This document shows positions 54,461-62,919 of a DNA stretch of 64,000 bases, in pieces. Location of the stretch: the NCBI GenBank assembly GCA_028681335.1, contig JAQUIT010000008.1:93578-157577 (forward strand). Reading direction: 5' to 3'. Numbering within the stretch: position 1 is the stretch's first letter; each line of letters opens with the position of its first letter. The notes below the pieces were generated by a model, which made no database searches, had not been told where the DNA came from, and saw only the letters and a list, made by a program, of their open reading frames with translations. Origin of the DNA: Desulfuromonadaceae bacterium (GTDB lineage: Bacteria > Desulfobacterota > Desulfuromonadia > Geobacterales > Pseudopelobacteraceae). The translations under genes were made by a program, and so were the position numbers.

Positions 54461-54503
54461 AAAAGAAGAGCCCTTCACACATAATGAAGGGCTCTTCTTT
54501 TTT
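54461..54503. terminator. Strong bidirectional terminator next to repeat copy 2
   Basis: AAAAGAAGAGCCCTTC (54461-54476) pairs with GAAGGGCTCTTCTTTT (54486-54501), loop 9, with T-runs on both strands. It serves the minus-strand HU/small membrane gene pair as well. Confidence 0.9.
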
Positions 54504-54526
54504 ACTATGCTGCCGCATTCAAAGAA

Positions 54527-54691
54527 CTATTTCGTTGGCTGTTTTGACTTCATAACAAACAGATAGGTTATGAATAGAAATGGAAGCATTGAAAAGGATG
54601 CTGCCAAGTTTCCTGCATAGAGTTGCCAGGTCGAAAAGACAACCAGGACAATTGCGAAGAGGAGAACAAAGAGTGAAACAAATCTGCTCAT
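54527..54691 (-). CDS. 54-residue membrane protein translationally coupled to HU
   Basis: The frame begins at an ATG (54691-54689) that overlaps the HU stop as ATGA and runs 54 codons to a TAG. It has two hydrophobic helices: FVSLFVLLFAIVLVVFSTW, and AASFSMLPFLFITYLFVM, with a basic end (KSKQPTK). The coupling and clean two-helix pattern make it convincing despite its size. A strong terminator follows. A DNA-bending protein coupled to a tiny membrane protein is unusual; its role is unknown. Confidence 0.7.
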   Translation of the reverse strand: MSRFVSLFVLLFAIVLVVFSTWQLYAGNLAASFSMLPFLFITYLFVMKSKQPTK

Positions 54692-54954
54692 AGATTTTTG
54701 AGGTTCTTCCCAGCTGAAAATTTACCGTTTCTGGATGCAGCGATACTGATCTCAGCGCCGGTCTGTGGATTACGCCCTTTACGTGCAGCACGCTCTACAA
54801 CATCAAACGTACCAAAACCGGGGAACGTAACCTTGTCGCCGGCTCTGAGTAAATCCGTTGTGACTGTTAAAAAGGCATCAACTACTTCAGCCGCAGCTCC
54901 TTTAGGCATTTCCAGTTCTTCTGCTACTTTCGCAACGAATTCAGCTTTAGTCAT
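54688..54954 (-). CDS. hup: HU-family DNA-binding protein (second paralogue)
   Basis: From the ATG at 54954 (AAGGAGA upstream) the product is 88 residues: MTKAEFVAKVAEELEMPKG, the FPGFGTFDVVERAARKGRNP beta-arm and TGAEISIAASRNGKF. It differs from the 2674 copy mainly in the helical part. It overlaps a downstream 54-codon membrane protein. It lies between repeat copies 2 and 3 with hipA/hipB, as a second cargo module. Confidence 0.95.
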   Translation of the reverse strand: MTKAEFVAKVAEELEMPKGAAAEVVDAFLTVTTDLLRAGDKVTFPGFGTFDVVERAARKGRNPQTGAEISIAASRNGKFSAGKNLKNL

Positions 54955-55124
54955 AATCAGTCTCCTTGGTATTTGATCCCGGTGGATTATCATATTCTTG
55001 TCTGCATTGGTTAATAACACAAGAGCGCCGGAATGTCAGGCATGAATGGGGAGTCGGTATATTTCCGCAGAGAGTAATCGGACAGCTGCAACTAAGGTTA
55101 AAAGCGGCGATCTTTTATTGAAAG

Positions 55125-55140
55125 TGTTATTACAATAACA
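55125..55140. promoter_or_regulatory. HipB-type operator 1 (perfect palindrome)
   Basis: TGTTATT-AC-AATAACA, perfect 7-bp arms, 46 bases before the hipA start. Confidence 0.75.
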
Positions 55141-55167
55141 CATTATATTGCTAAAACACAGAATCAA

Positions 55168-55183
55168 TGCTATTACAATAGCA
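55168..55183. promoter_or_regulatory. HipB-type operator 2 (perfect palindrome)
   Basis: TGCTATT-AC-AATAGCA, perfect 7-bp arms, ending 2 bases before the hipA ATG. The centre-to-centre distance to operator 1 is 43 bp, about four helical turns, so both dimers would bind on one face. The sites leave no room for a normal ribosome binding site. Confidence 0.75.
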
Positions 55184-55185
55184 CT

Positions 55186-56472
55186 ATGTCAAAAAAACAA
55201 ACTGCGACAATTCAGATTTTTATTAATGGCGAGTGGATCACTGCAGGGGAATTCGACCCTGCCGGATCCAGTCATGAGTCGGGTGGTTATTTTGAATATG
55301 ATGGTGACTACGGCATCAATTACATGCCGATTGAGACACCAACCTTACGTGTCGGGTTGAACTATCCGGTAAACTTCGGGCTCTACCAGGAAAATCGTTG
55401 GTTTGCCTTTCTTCTCGACATCCTCCCATCCGGTGCCGGTCGCAGAGTCTGGGCGAAACGCTTGGGGATCACGCAAGACTACTCCTCAGACCTTCAAATG
55501 CTACTTAACGGTGCGGGAAATGCCCCTGGTAACATTCGTGTGTTGGAAGCGGCAATACCACCATTGAAAAGCCATCCGGGTTTTAAAAGGGAAGAAGTTG
55601 TTGCCAAGAACGCTGACTTTATCGAATATGCCGAGACTCAAGGGGCAGTCGTGGCTGGCGCTACAGATGTTGCCGGTGATGCCCCGAAATATCTCCTTTC
55701 CCGCGACAAAAACGGATCTTGGCACCCTGACGGAGCTCTCCTTGATAAAAATATCCAGGATTGCTGGTTGGTAAAATTTCCACGAGGAAAAAAGGAGGGT
55801 GACTATACTGTTTTACGCAATGAAGCCCCCTATTATGAGGTGGCAAGACGTTTTGGTATAAGAACCGGCCGGCCGCTTGAATTTGAAAATGACTCTTTGT
55901 TTATACCGAGATTCGACCGGGTGGCCGGCGAACCATTTTTAAGACTCGGACTCGAAAGCCTCGCATCTGCTTCAGGAATTTCCGCCTACGGAGTCCTGAC
56001 ATATCACGAAGACCTTTGCAAAACTATTTCGGAATTTGCAACAGACCCCAAGGGCGAGATACGGGAATATCTCCGTCGGGAAATTCTAAATTTGTCTTTG
56101 CGAAATACTGATAACCATTCGAGGAATACCGCGTTTATAAAATACCCAAATGGTAAAGTCGAGCTTTCGCCGCTGTACGATTTTGCCCCGATGTTTTTAG
56201 ATCCGGAAGGTATTGCCCGAGCATCGATCTGGGGGCCGGGTATTGAACCGCGAAAAGGACGTCCTGATTGGATCGCCGTAGGAGAGTCTCTTGGCAATCT
56301 GCATAACGACGAACATGGTTTGCTGGAATTCCTCTATTCATTTGCCGAACCGGTGGAAGAACTCCCCACTATAATGCATCAGGTCGGTGTTGAGAGAGAA
56401 GTCATCGCTGGAGTTGAAATACGCTGCAAAGAGATAGCCGCCGATTTGCGGCTTGTTGGAGGCAGGTTATGA
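55186..56472 (+). CDS. hipA: HipA-family kinase toxin
   Basis: The 428-residue protein has the HipA kinase fold: KFPRGKKEGDYT with YEVARRFGI, the catalytic loop NTDNHSRNTAF, and YDFAPM (DFG-like). In E. coli HipA phosphorylates glutamyl-tRNA synthetase and slows growth. The ATP-loop Lys and Asp are present. The N-terminal part (QIFINGEWITAGEFDP) is typical. It starts directly after an operator, without a Shine-Dalgarno sequence. The gene order hipA then hipB is reversed from the usual. Confidence 0.92.
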   Translation: MSKKQTATIQIFINGEWITAGEFDPAGSSHESGGYFEYDGDYGINYMPIETPTLRVGLNYPVNFGLYQENRWFAFLLDILPSGAGRRVWAKRLGITQDYSSDLQMLLNGAGNAPGNIRVLEAAIPPLKSHPGFKREEVVAKNADFIEYAETQGAVVAGATDVAGDAPKYLLSRDKNGSWHPDGALLDKNIQDCWLVKFPRGKKEGDYTVLRNEAPYYEVARRFGIRTGRPLEFENDSLFIPRFDRVAGEPFLRLGLESLASASGISAYGVLTYHEDLCKTISEFATDPKGEIREYLRREILNLSLRNTDNHSRNTAFIKYPNGKVELSPLYDFAPMFLDPEGIARASIWGPGIEPRKGRPDWIAVGESLGNLHNDEHGLLEFLYSFAEPVEELPTIMHQVGVEREVIAGVEIRCKEIAADLRLVGGRL

Positions 56473-56789
56473 CAAGCAGAGCGAAATCAACAGACGGTAA
56501 AGAAAAAAACCAAACCATCAGGGAAAAGAAAGAACTCCTCTTCAAGAAGCTGGCTTCAGGCGAGATTTCACTGGGTGGTGCCACTAAGAGCATGCGCAAC
56601 ATCGTTGGCCTAACCCAAAAGGAGTACGCGGAGAAGATTTTGAAGATCTATCCCAGAGTGCTCATGGATATCGAGAATGATCGCGGCAACCCAACGCTGG
56701 AAACATTGCAGAAGATTGCCAAGCCATTTGGCCTCAAGGTTGGTTTTGTGCGGGTTCAGAAAGAAGAAGAAGTACAAAAGAATCCGTGA
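56469..56789 (+). CDS. hipB: HipB-type XRE antitoxin, encoded after hipA
   Basis: The 106-residue protein has an XRE helix-turn-helix: ISLGGATKSMRNIVGLTQKEYAEKIL, then YPRVLMDIENDRGNPTLETL (quoted in parts: GLTQKEYAEKIL and IENDRGNPTLETLQKIA). It starts inside the hipA stop with ATGA. As antitoxin it would bind HipA and repress the operon through the palindromes at 55125 and 55168. It is the last cargo gene before repeat copy 3. Confidence 0.88.
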   Translation: MTSRAKSTDGKEKNQTIREKKELLFKKLASGEISLGGATKSMRNIVGLTQKEYAEKILKIYPRVLMDIENDRGNPTLETLQKIAKPFGLKVGFVRVQKEEEVQKNP

Positions 56790-56805
56790 TGTAAAAGCAA
56801 CCGGA

Positions 56806-56961
56806 CCTTTCACTAGGCTTTCACCATTCTAAATAACTTTCACCGTATTTCGCTGGATATTGATAGACTTTTATGGACTTTGCTCAGCGGTGCAGGTGTT
56901 TGACATAGTTAAATATTAAGGGGTTATGACCAACCGGCGGGGGCGGCCAATAAGCCGCATT
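56806..56961 (+). repeat. Direct repeat copy 3 (more divergent)
   Basis: It has the same order of landmarks: CCTTTCAC, TTTCACCGTATTTCGCTGGA, ATGGACTTTGCTCAGCGG, AGGTGTTTGACAT, AAGGGGTTATGACCAACCGG, but it ends in a small hairpin (GCGGCCAATAAGCCGC) rather than in ATTCGAATCCCT. About 80% like copies 1 and 2. No terminator follows. The rest of 56790-57045 shows no gene. Confidence 0.7.
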
Positions 56962-57045
56962 TTAATTACATAAACTGTCCCCGGAACTCAGATCGAGGCA
57001 GCAGCGGGAGCGACTTGTGCGGGGCACGGAATAAGCTCATCGATC

Positions 57046-57822
57046 TCATTTGATTGTCCCCACCTTGTTTTCAGGAATCTCAATTCTAGACACGCTTGAC
57101 AACGGAAATACCATCATCCCTTTATCCTTGTCATACAGGGCTATGTGGCTGGAGGATGACTGGATCAGATGCCCCGAGTAGGTATCAAAGGCCTTGGATT
57201 CATTTTTGACATAGAGTGTGGCCCGTGATGAAAACCGTTTGTTGGTTTCTTTTCCAGAGTTGATTTCTGTGTGCTCCTTGCTGGCATCTTTTTTTGCCTG
57301 ACCATCGACCCATGCACATGACAAGCCTACGGCAGCAATTGCCAAAATGAATACTCCAATTCCAGTGGCAATCAGTCCAATTGTGTCCATAAGCGTATCA
57401 TGCAAGGGGGTAATGGCCACATTCCTTCGCAAAGCAGGGACCATCTTGCTTTTAAAGTGTGAGAAGAAGCTTGAAAACCGTTCTGTGATAGGACGATAGA
57501 TGGACACAAACGTGGCGAACATGACGGCAGCCAACAGACACATGATCAGAGCCAGCGTTGGAAGCATGGTCACACTGTACAGCAGAGTTCGAAAAAAACC
57601 GCTGATTATTGATTGATCTTTGGAAAGTGGAAATAAGTTTTCAGGAAGACCCCAAAAAGAAAGATACGTACCGTAATAAACATATCCGAATAGATAGAGG
57701 AGCGCGGTTGCCAGCGAAAGAAGGACGGCGGCATATTGCAGGAGAGCCTTGAGATGGTTCACTTGGGGCTTGGTCTCTGGAAGAAGAGCTTTTCTTTTTA
57801 AGTATGGTTTAGTTAGTTTCAT
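57046..57822 (-). CDS. Membrane protein of unknown function (258 residues)
   Basis: Three clear membrane helices: ALLQYAAVLLSLATALLYLF, then MLPTLALIMCLLAAVMFATF, and LIATGIGVFILAIAAVGLSC. A soluble C-terminus follows with FSSRATLYVKNE and SSVSRIEIPENK. No family is recognised. It could be an effector-type membrane protein in the accessory region, but nothing proves this. It is separated from RhuM by a duplicated gene-start fragment. Confidence 0.75.
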   Translation of the reverse strand: MKLTKPYLKRKALLPETKPQVNHLKALLQYAAVLLSLATALLYLFGYVYYGTYLSFWGLPENLFPLSKDQSIISGFFRTLLYSVTMLPTLALIMCLLAAVMFATFVSIYRPITERFSSFFSHFKSKMVPALRRNVAITPLHDTLMDTIGLIATGIGVFILAIAAVGLSCAWVDGQAKKDASKEHTEINSGKETNKRFSSRATLYVKNESKAFDTYSGHLIQSSSSHIALYDKDKGMMVFPLSSVSRIEIPENKVGTIK

Positions 57823-57856
57823 AGTCCGTTGTGGTTAGCTGGTTGTGGGTGAAGGA

Positions 57857-58000
57857 TTAAAAATGCCTGGAAGAGCCGATGAGGACGTTGTACCAGCAGA
57901 GATAGTCGTCTTCCAGCTTTGCCTCCAGCAGACGGGCAAAGCGGCGCTCACCGGGAGTGTCGAATTTGCAGGAGGTTATGCTGGGGATCAGGGTGGACAT
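57857..58000 (-). pseudogene. 5' fragment of a NERD-type nuclease/helicase gene, copy 1
   Basis: The 47-codon frame reads MSTLIPSITSCKFDTPGERR then FARLLEAKLEDDYLCWYNV, the opening of a longer NERD-like nuclease or helicase protein, and stops at LIGSSRHF. The same sequence recurs at 59029 with an almost identical 130 bases. Only the gene start survives. Confidence 0.65.
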
Positions 58001-58017
58001 GGGTGGGCCTTACCTTT

Positions 58018-59010
58018 TTATGAATCAGTTTTTTTTCCCGGCACCAACTTCACTAGGCGATCAAAATCCGACTCATACTTGCGATCATCAACCACACGAA
58101 ACTTTGCAAACTCCTGTTCGGCATGGGCCTTGGCGACCTGAGCAGATACCTTGCCCGCATCATGTAAAATGTCACGGTCATTCAGAGTCAGAAAGCCTTC
58201 CAGCTTGGTAATCCAACCTTGCATCGTCATGGCAATCCGCCGTGTCGCCTGACCTTCGGCAAAGATCAGATACTGTTCCGCCAGATTATTCAGTGCTCGT
58301 AATTCTTCTTCATTCAGGTAGTTTTTGGCAATCAGCGTATCACTCTTGCGTATGCGCTCCCCCTCCCACGAGGTCAACCCCATGTTCGGCCGGTTGCTGT
58401 CTGCTCGTGATTGGATAAGTTCAGCGGCGGTCAGGCCATGGATTGCATAGTGCACCTTGTTCTGCACTGTGGCAAAAAACTCCTGGGTAAGCGGGTGGTT
58501 GGGATCATAGTCAACGCTGGTGGCATAAATATCGGTTATTTTCTGGTAAAAACGGCGCTCACTGGTACGTATATCTTGCAGGCGTTTTGTCAACTCATCA
58601 AAATAATCGTGACGTTTGCCGGGATTCTTCAGACGTTCATCATCCAGCACAAAGCCTTTGATGATGTACTCTTTCAGCTTGTCGCTGGCCCATTGGCGAA
58701 AACGCACGCCTGCCTGACTTCTGACGCGGTAGCCCAAGGCCAGAACCATATCCAGATTGTAATGGGCTACGTCGTACTGTTTGCCATCAGCGGCAGTTGT
58801 TCGGTAAAACCGAACAACTGAATTTTCATCCAGTTCGCCATCCTCAAAAACATGCTTAATATGTTCGCTGATGGTTCCCTTGGCCTTGCCGAACAGTTCG
58901 CCAAGCTGTTTCTGTGACAGCCAGAGAGTTTCAGCCTCCAGCATGACATCTATCTTGGTGCGGCCATCCTCGCTGCGGTAAATCAGGAATTGGCTGTTTT
59001 CATTTTTCAT
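58018..59010 (-). CDS. rhuM: RhuM-family protein
   Basis: The 330-residue protein is a typical RhuM/Fic-associated protein: an N-terminal winged DNA-binding-like region (ETLWLSQKQLGELFGKAKGT, ISEHIKHVFEDGEL), then VVRFYRTTAADGKQYDVAHYN and GYRVRSQAGVRFRQWA, and a C-terminal alpha part (GLTAAELIQSRAD). RhuM genes are common in islands; the molecular function is unknown. It is flanked by two copies of the same gene-start fragment, so it probably inserted or recombined there. GGAGAT lies upstream. Confidence 0.9.
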   Translation of the reverse strand: MKNENSQFLIYRSEDGRTKIDVMLEAETLWLSQKQLGELFGKAKGTISEHIKHVFEDGELDENSVVRFYRTTAADGKQYDVAHYNLDMVLALGYRVRSQAGVRFRQWASDKLKEYIIKGFVLDDERLKNPGKRHDYFDELTKRLQDIRTSERRFYQKITDIYATSVDYDPNHPLTQEFFATVQNKVHYAIHGLTAAELIQSRADSNRPNMGLTSWEGERIRKSDTLIAKNYLNEEELRALNNLAEQYLIFAEGQATRRIAMTMQGWITKLEGFLTLNDRDILHDAGKVSAQVAKAHAEQEFAKFRVVDDRKYESDFDRLVKLVPGKKTDS

Positions 59011-59028
59011 TGGGCGGATCTCCAGCTT

Positions 59029-59199
59029 CTATAAATCTGATGAAAGCCAGCATCGGGATGGAGCTAAGAGGGGGCCGATGGGAACGTTGTACCAGCAGAG
59101 GTAGTCATCCTCCAACTTCGCCTCAAGCAAACGGGCAAAGCGGCGCTCGCCGGGAGTGTCGAATTTGCAGGAGGTTCTGCTGGGGATCAGGGTGGACAT
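59029..59199 (-). pseudogene. 5' fragment of a NERD-type nuclease/helicase gene, copy 2
   Basis: From an ATG at 59199 the frame reads MSTLIPSRTSCKFDTPGERR and FARLLEAKLEDDYLCWYNVP, then diverges to an unrelated tail ending at 59029. It is about 90% identical in DNA to 57857-58000. The pair brackets RhuM as a direct repeat. Confidence 0.65.
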
Positions 59200-59270
59200 G
59201 GTGTGGCCTTCGGTTTTATGGATAATGGAGATGTGGCTCTCATATTCAACCACTTATACACTCTTATCAG

Positions 59271-62200
59271 CTAATCAAAAAGGTAGCGCCTGCCATGCCT
59301 GGGGCCTGCCTGCCTGAGCACTTCATGAATATTATTCAACAGTGGCTGCTTTGCATCAGGCAGTAACGGCAACAGATGTTCAGTGACAAATTGTTCAGTT
59401 GCTGCGTCGCCTAGAAGGTGTCCGTGAAAATAATTTATGCCGCCCTCACGGTTCAGATCAGCCAGCAGAAATGAAATGGAGTCTTCACTAAATACTTCAG
59501 TTGTAATGTTCTTGCATTTAGGGAGTACAGTTTTCATAAGTAACCGCCGGAATTTAGAGCCGGTCTTATTGAATTCAGCAATTAATTCGTCCTTTACTTT
59601 CTCATTCAGATGTTCTCCTAGCAGCGTTCCAAACTGAACGCAAAACCAATATCCATCGTCTGTAGTGTTAACCTCCATCATCCATTCCAACCACCATTCA
59701 ATTGGACCAATTTCCAGATTTCCTAAATTCAAGACCGTTGGAGTGGAGCAACCGCCAAATAGTGCTGACGCTAGCTGTTTATTGCGTAACTTTAGGAGTT
59801 GAACAAATAATATTTCTTTCCCGGCCCAATCAAATTCAATTCGATCGAAAATTCGAAATGGCTGTTTTTTTAATTCCTCGTCACTCATCGCGATTAAATC
59901 ACTCAATGCTTGAAAACATAGCGTCAAGTCGGTAGGCGAACAACAATAGAGAAGAGCAGCTTTTTCTATTCCGGCTTTCTTGGAGGCTTCTTTTTTAACC
60001 ACATCTGCGAGGTCGGAGCGCACACCACAAATACATCTTAGAGCATCTATTGCCCAATTTTTGTCAGCTTGATCCAAAACAGATAGAAGTTGATTAACGT
60101 GGGCGGTCGTAAATGAATCCAAAGAGACTTCAGACTCTGAATTTGAAAACCTTAAAATGAAATAGATTATTATAGAAGCTTCTCTGACTCCACGAAGCAA
60201 CAATTCCCCAGCAAAATTGAGTGAATCTGTTGTATGGACGTCTCTGAGAATATCACAAACTATTTCCGTTCGAATTTTGGGAAGCTCCGTCAGCTTTTCT
60301 AACGGAAGAATATCTCTCCGAATAACCGATAAATCAAGCCCTGCTAAGAATCTTGCAGCACCACTGGTAAATCCATCACATTTATCATCTGAGTCTAGCG
60401 TTGTATTAACCTGGAGAGAATCCGCCCAAGTAGCAATTTTCAAGGCATCTTCATCTGTTGCAAACGGGCTCAACGCCCTCGCAACGCCATTGCAACAAAA
60501 ATTGTAGTCCGTGTATTTTTCGAAAAGCAATTGCAGCATTTCATCTTTAACTTCGATTCCTTTGAGTTCTACGAGGCGCATTACGGCAGCGCCCCCAAGC
60601 GAGCCACCATATTTTATTAGCATCCTGATTTGGGACTCATGAACATCCGTAACGGGTAAACTATATCCCAAAGCTGATTCAATTTTGCGTTCAAACCGCC
60701 CGGCAGTCTGAATTTGATTCGGGATTTCTGAGAGAAGCTTTGTTACGACTTCTTCACGTCCTACTTCAAGGTACTTTACTGCATTCAAAGCAAGAACAAA
60801 GTCAGCCTTTGTGACATCTTGTAAGAACATATCAGCCTGCTCTGGTAACAAGAGACTAAGGGTCAGAAACAGCGCTTGATCCCATCTCGTAAGAGTAAGT
60901 TTTTCCTTCAAGATATATGGGGTGGTTTGGTATCTTCGCGCAAGTTCTGATGCTGCCAAGTATTCTGTAACTGACTGGTGAACAAAAGCAACACGCCCAC
61001 CAGTATGCGGGATTAAAATCGAAGATGAGACCAACCAGTTTGCAATGTCTCGAGCATCAATATCTTCCAGACCAGCGGATTGTACACTTGCCTTCAAAAC
61101 GCGAAGAAGTTCGGATAGAGGAAAAGCCTCTTCCCCCCGATTAAGAGCATCGTAAGCGGCAAGCGAGAGCCCTTTTTCAAGGTCAAGTTGTTTGCCGAAT
61201 CGTGTCGAGAAGGTCTTACTTACGTTCTCAAAAAACAATTGATAAAAATCCCGAGGGTGTGCTTCCTTGGGCAATCTTACTACGCCATTTGCAACATATT
61301 GAAAATAAAAGGGTCTCTGTAACAGCCAACGAACCTCACGATTAAACCTTCCTTCAATTTCAATCCCTAAACGTAGAAGCTCAACTGATATGGCCTCAGC
61401 ATCTATTTGATCGAGGCAGTATACTGGCAAACCCAACTTATCCAAGCCATCGCTAGTTCGCGAGCCTATAACAAGTGACGCATGTCCAATGCCTTTAATA
61501 AACTTCTCAATATCTGATTCGTAGCTGCCATTTTCCCAATATTCCCGTGGCATTTCGTTGAACGAATCGAGAAATATTTTCACTTTGAAGCATCGAAGCA
61601 GTTCATCAAAAGGCAGACTCTTTGGCAACATTTGACTGACCAACTCACAAAAGTCACCACGGTATAACTTTAGGTCAACTAATATGGGCACTACAACAGA
61701 CTTCTCATCAAATGGTTCTGACAAGCATGCTTCGTTAAGTAACTCAGCTAATCGTGCAGCGGCGCGACGAAGAGAATAGGTTTTGCCAGCGCCCGGCAGA
61801 CCGACAAGAATTGTATGTTCAGGTCCATTATCCAGAAAATTCTCAACAGGGGAGTGATCATACTTTTCGGACGTATAGCAAATGTCATTACTCCACCACT
61901 TTTTTGCCTCGGCATGAACTCGAATACTGATCTCAGGACTTATTTTTGGGCTACGCGCTAACACAGCGGCATGGCGAGCTAACGTAAGAACAACTTCAGG
62001 ACAGCAAGGATCAAAACATACAGGTGCCTGTAACTCAGGTGTTTTTCTTAGGAGTTTCTCAAGTAAGATCAATAGTTCATTGTGATCCTTGGTTTTGTCT
62101 GAACGCTCATTTGTAGAATAGCTGACAAGATGAATGCCATAATTCCGTCTCCAGTAGTCACTTTCCTCGTCCGAAACATCTGCTACGATTGCATAGTGGT

Positions 62201-62876
62201 CGCGAGTCCCCCCCTTGTAGGTATTAGCCAAAAGATCACGCACATAGATAAAATCAGGGTCACGAAGGCCAAAACCGAGGTAGACCACTGGCCTGCTTGC
62301 CAAAAGCATTTTTAGAGATTCTAAGGCAGCCTGACGCTCACCTTGTGGGAGCAGTTGACGATATTGCTCTCGTGTCAGAATAATGCTCTCGCTGTCTGCC
62401 GCGTCGCCATGAGGCTTGAAAATAAAGTCGATTGCGCGTGCGTGAACAATCTCGGCGGTTTCGGTAAGGTGGCGGTTTGTTACCGGTGGCCGAAAAAAAC
62501 GATCGGGTTGCCATTGGCGTAAACTCTCCTCAATCAAGTTGTCATAGTTTGTTGTGATGTAGCAACGAGGCCCCAGTGAAACAATTTTCTCATGAATATT
62601 ATGCGGCTTAGCGACTCCGTAACGGCATGCAGAACGGATAAAATCGCCTATCTGTTGCTTCGTTAGCTTGTCGAAACCATAGCTCGCAGCTTGCAAAAGC
62701 TCACCTTTTTGAGCCTCCGAGCGGACAAGATCGGCTTTTGCACCAGCGGACTCTAAAAAGATGGCCAACTCCTCAATTACGCCTGACCAAGAAGGAAGGC
62801 CAGACCACATTGATATGCCGGACCCAATAAACAAAACTGTATCTTCTTGTGCAAGAATTTGTTTTAGCTTTTCCAT
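59271..62876 (-). CDS. SIR2-STAND NTPase, Avs-type antiviral protein
   Basis: With the ATG at 62876 (GGAG upstream) the product is 1201 residues. Residues 1-270 form a SIR2-like domain (LFIGSGISMWSGLPSW, then YITTNYDNLIEESL), which in related systems degrades NAD when activated. A NACHT/STAND NTPase follows, with Walker A LVGLPGAGKTYSLRRAAA (about 355-372) and Walker B KIFLDSFNEMP (about 433). The C-terminal 600 residues are a helical sensor-like region that I cannot classify. SIR2-STAND proteins sense phage proteins. The TTG at 62891 is a less likely start. Confidence 0.9.
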   Translation of the reverse strand: MEKLKQILAQEDTVLFIGSGISMWSGLPSWSGVIEELAIFLESAGAKADLVRSEAQKGELLQAASYGFDKLTKQQIGDFIRSACRYGVAKPHNIHEKIVSLGPRCYITTNYDNLIEESLRQWQPDRFFRPPVTNRHLTETAEIVHARAIDFIFKPHGDAADSESIILTREQYRQLLPQGERQAALESLKMLLASRPVVYLGFGLRDPDFIYVRDLLANTYKGGTRDHYAIVADVSDEESDYWRRNYGIHLVSYSTNERSDKTKDHNELLILLEKLLRKTPELQAPVCFDPCCPEVVLTLARHAAVLARSPKISPEISIRVHAEAKKWWSNDICYTSEKYDHSPVENFLDNGPEHTILVGLPGAGKTYSLRRAAARLAELLNEACLSEPFDEKSVVVPILVDLKLYRGDFCELVSQMLPKSLPFDELLRCFKVKIFLDSFNEMPREYWENGSYESDIEKFIKGIGHASLVIGSRTSDGLDKLGLPVYCLDQIDAEAISVELLRLGIEIEGRFNREVRWLLQRPFYFQYVANGVVRLPKEAHPRDFYQLFFENVSKTFSTRFGKQLDLEKGLSLAAYDALNRGEEAFPLSELLRVLKASVQSAGLEDIDARDIANWLVSSSILIPHTGGRVAFVHQSVTEYLAASELARRYQTTPYILKEKLTLTRWDQALFLTLSLLLPEQADMFLQDVTKADFVLALNAVKYLEVGREEVVTKLLSEIPNQIQTAGRFERKIESALGYSLPVTDVHESQIRMLIKYGGSLGGAAVMRLVELKGIEVKDEMLQLLFEKYTDYNFCCNGVARALSPFATDEDALKIATWADSLQVNTTLDSDDKCDGFTSGAARFLAGLDLSVIRRDILPLEKLTELPKIRTEIVCDILRDVHTTDSLNFAGELLLRGVREASIIIYFILRFSNSESEVSLDSFTTAHVNQLLSVLDQADKNWAIDALRCICGVRSDLADVVKKEASKKAGIEKAALLYCCSPTDLTLCFQALSDLIAMSDEELKKQPFRIFDRIEFDWAGKEILFVQLLKLRNKQLASALFGGCSTPTVLNLGNLEIGPIEWWLEWMMEVNTTDDGYWFCVQFGTLLGEHLNEKVKDELIAEFNKTGSKFRRLLMKTVLPKCKNITTEVFSEDSISFLLADLNREGGINYFHGHLLGDAATEQFVTEHLLPLLPDAKQPLLNNIHEVLRQAGPRHGRRYLFD

Positions 62877-62919
62877 TTTTAACAACTCCAATTCCTGAGA
62901 AACTATTATTACGCAACGC

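Noticed and set aside
50013..56961. Integron attC sites
   Set aside because: The repeats lack the conserved core pair GTTRRRY/RYYYAAC, are too alike along their length, and the cargo modules hold several genes on both strands.
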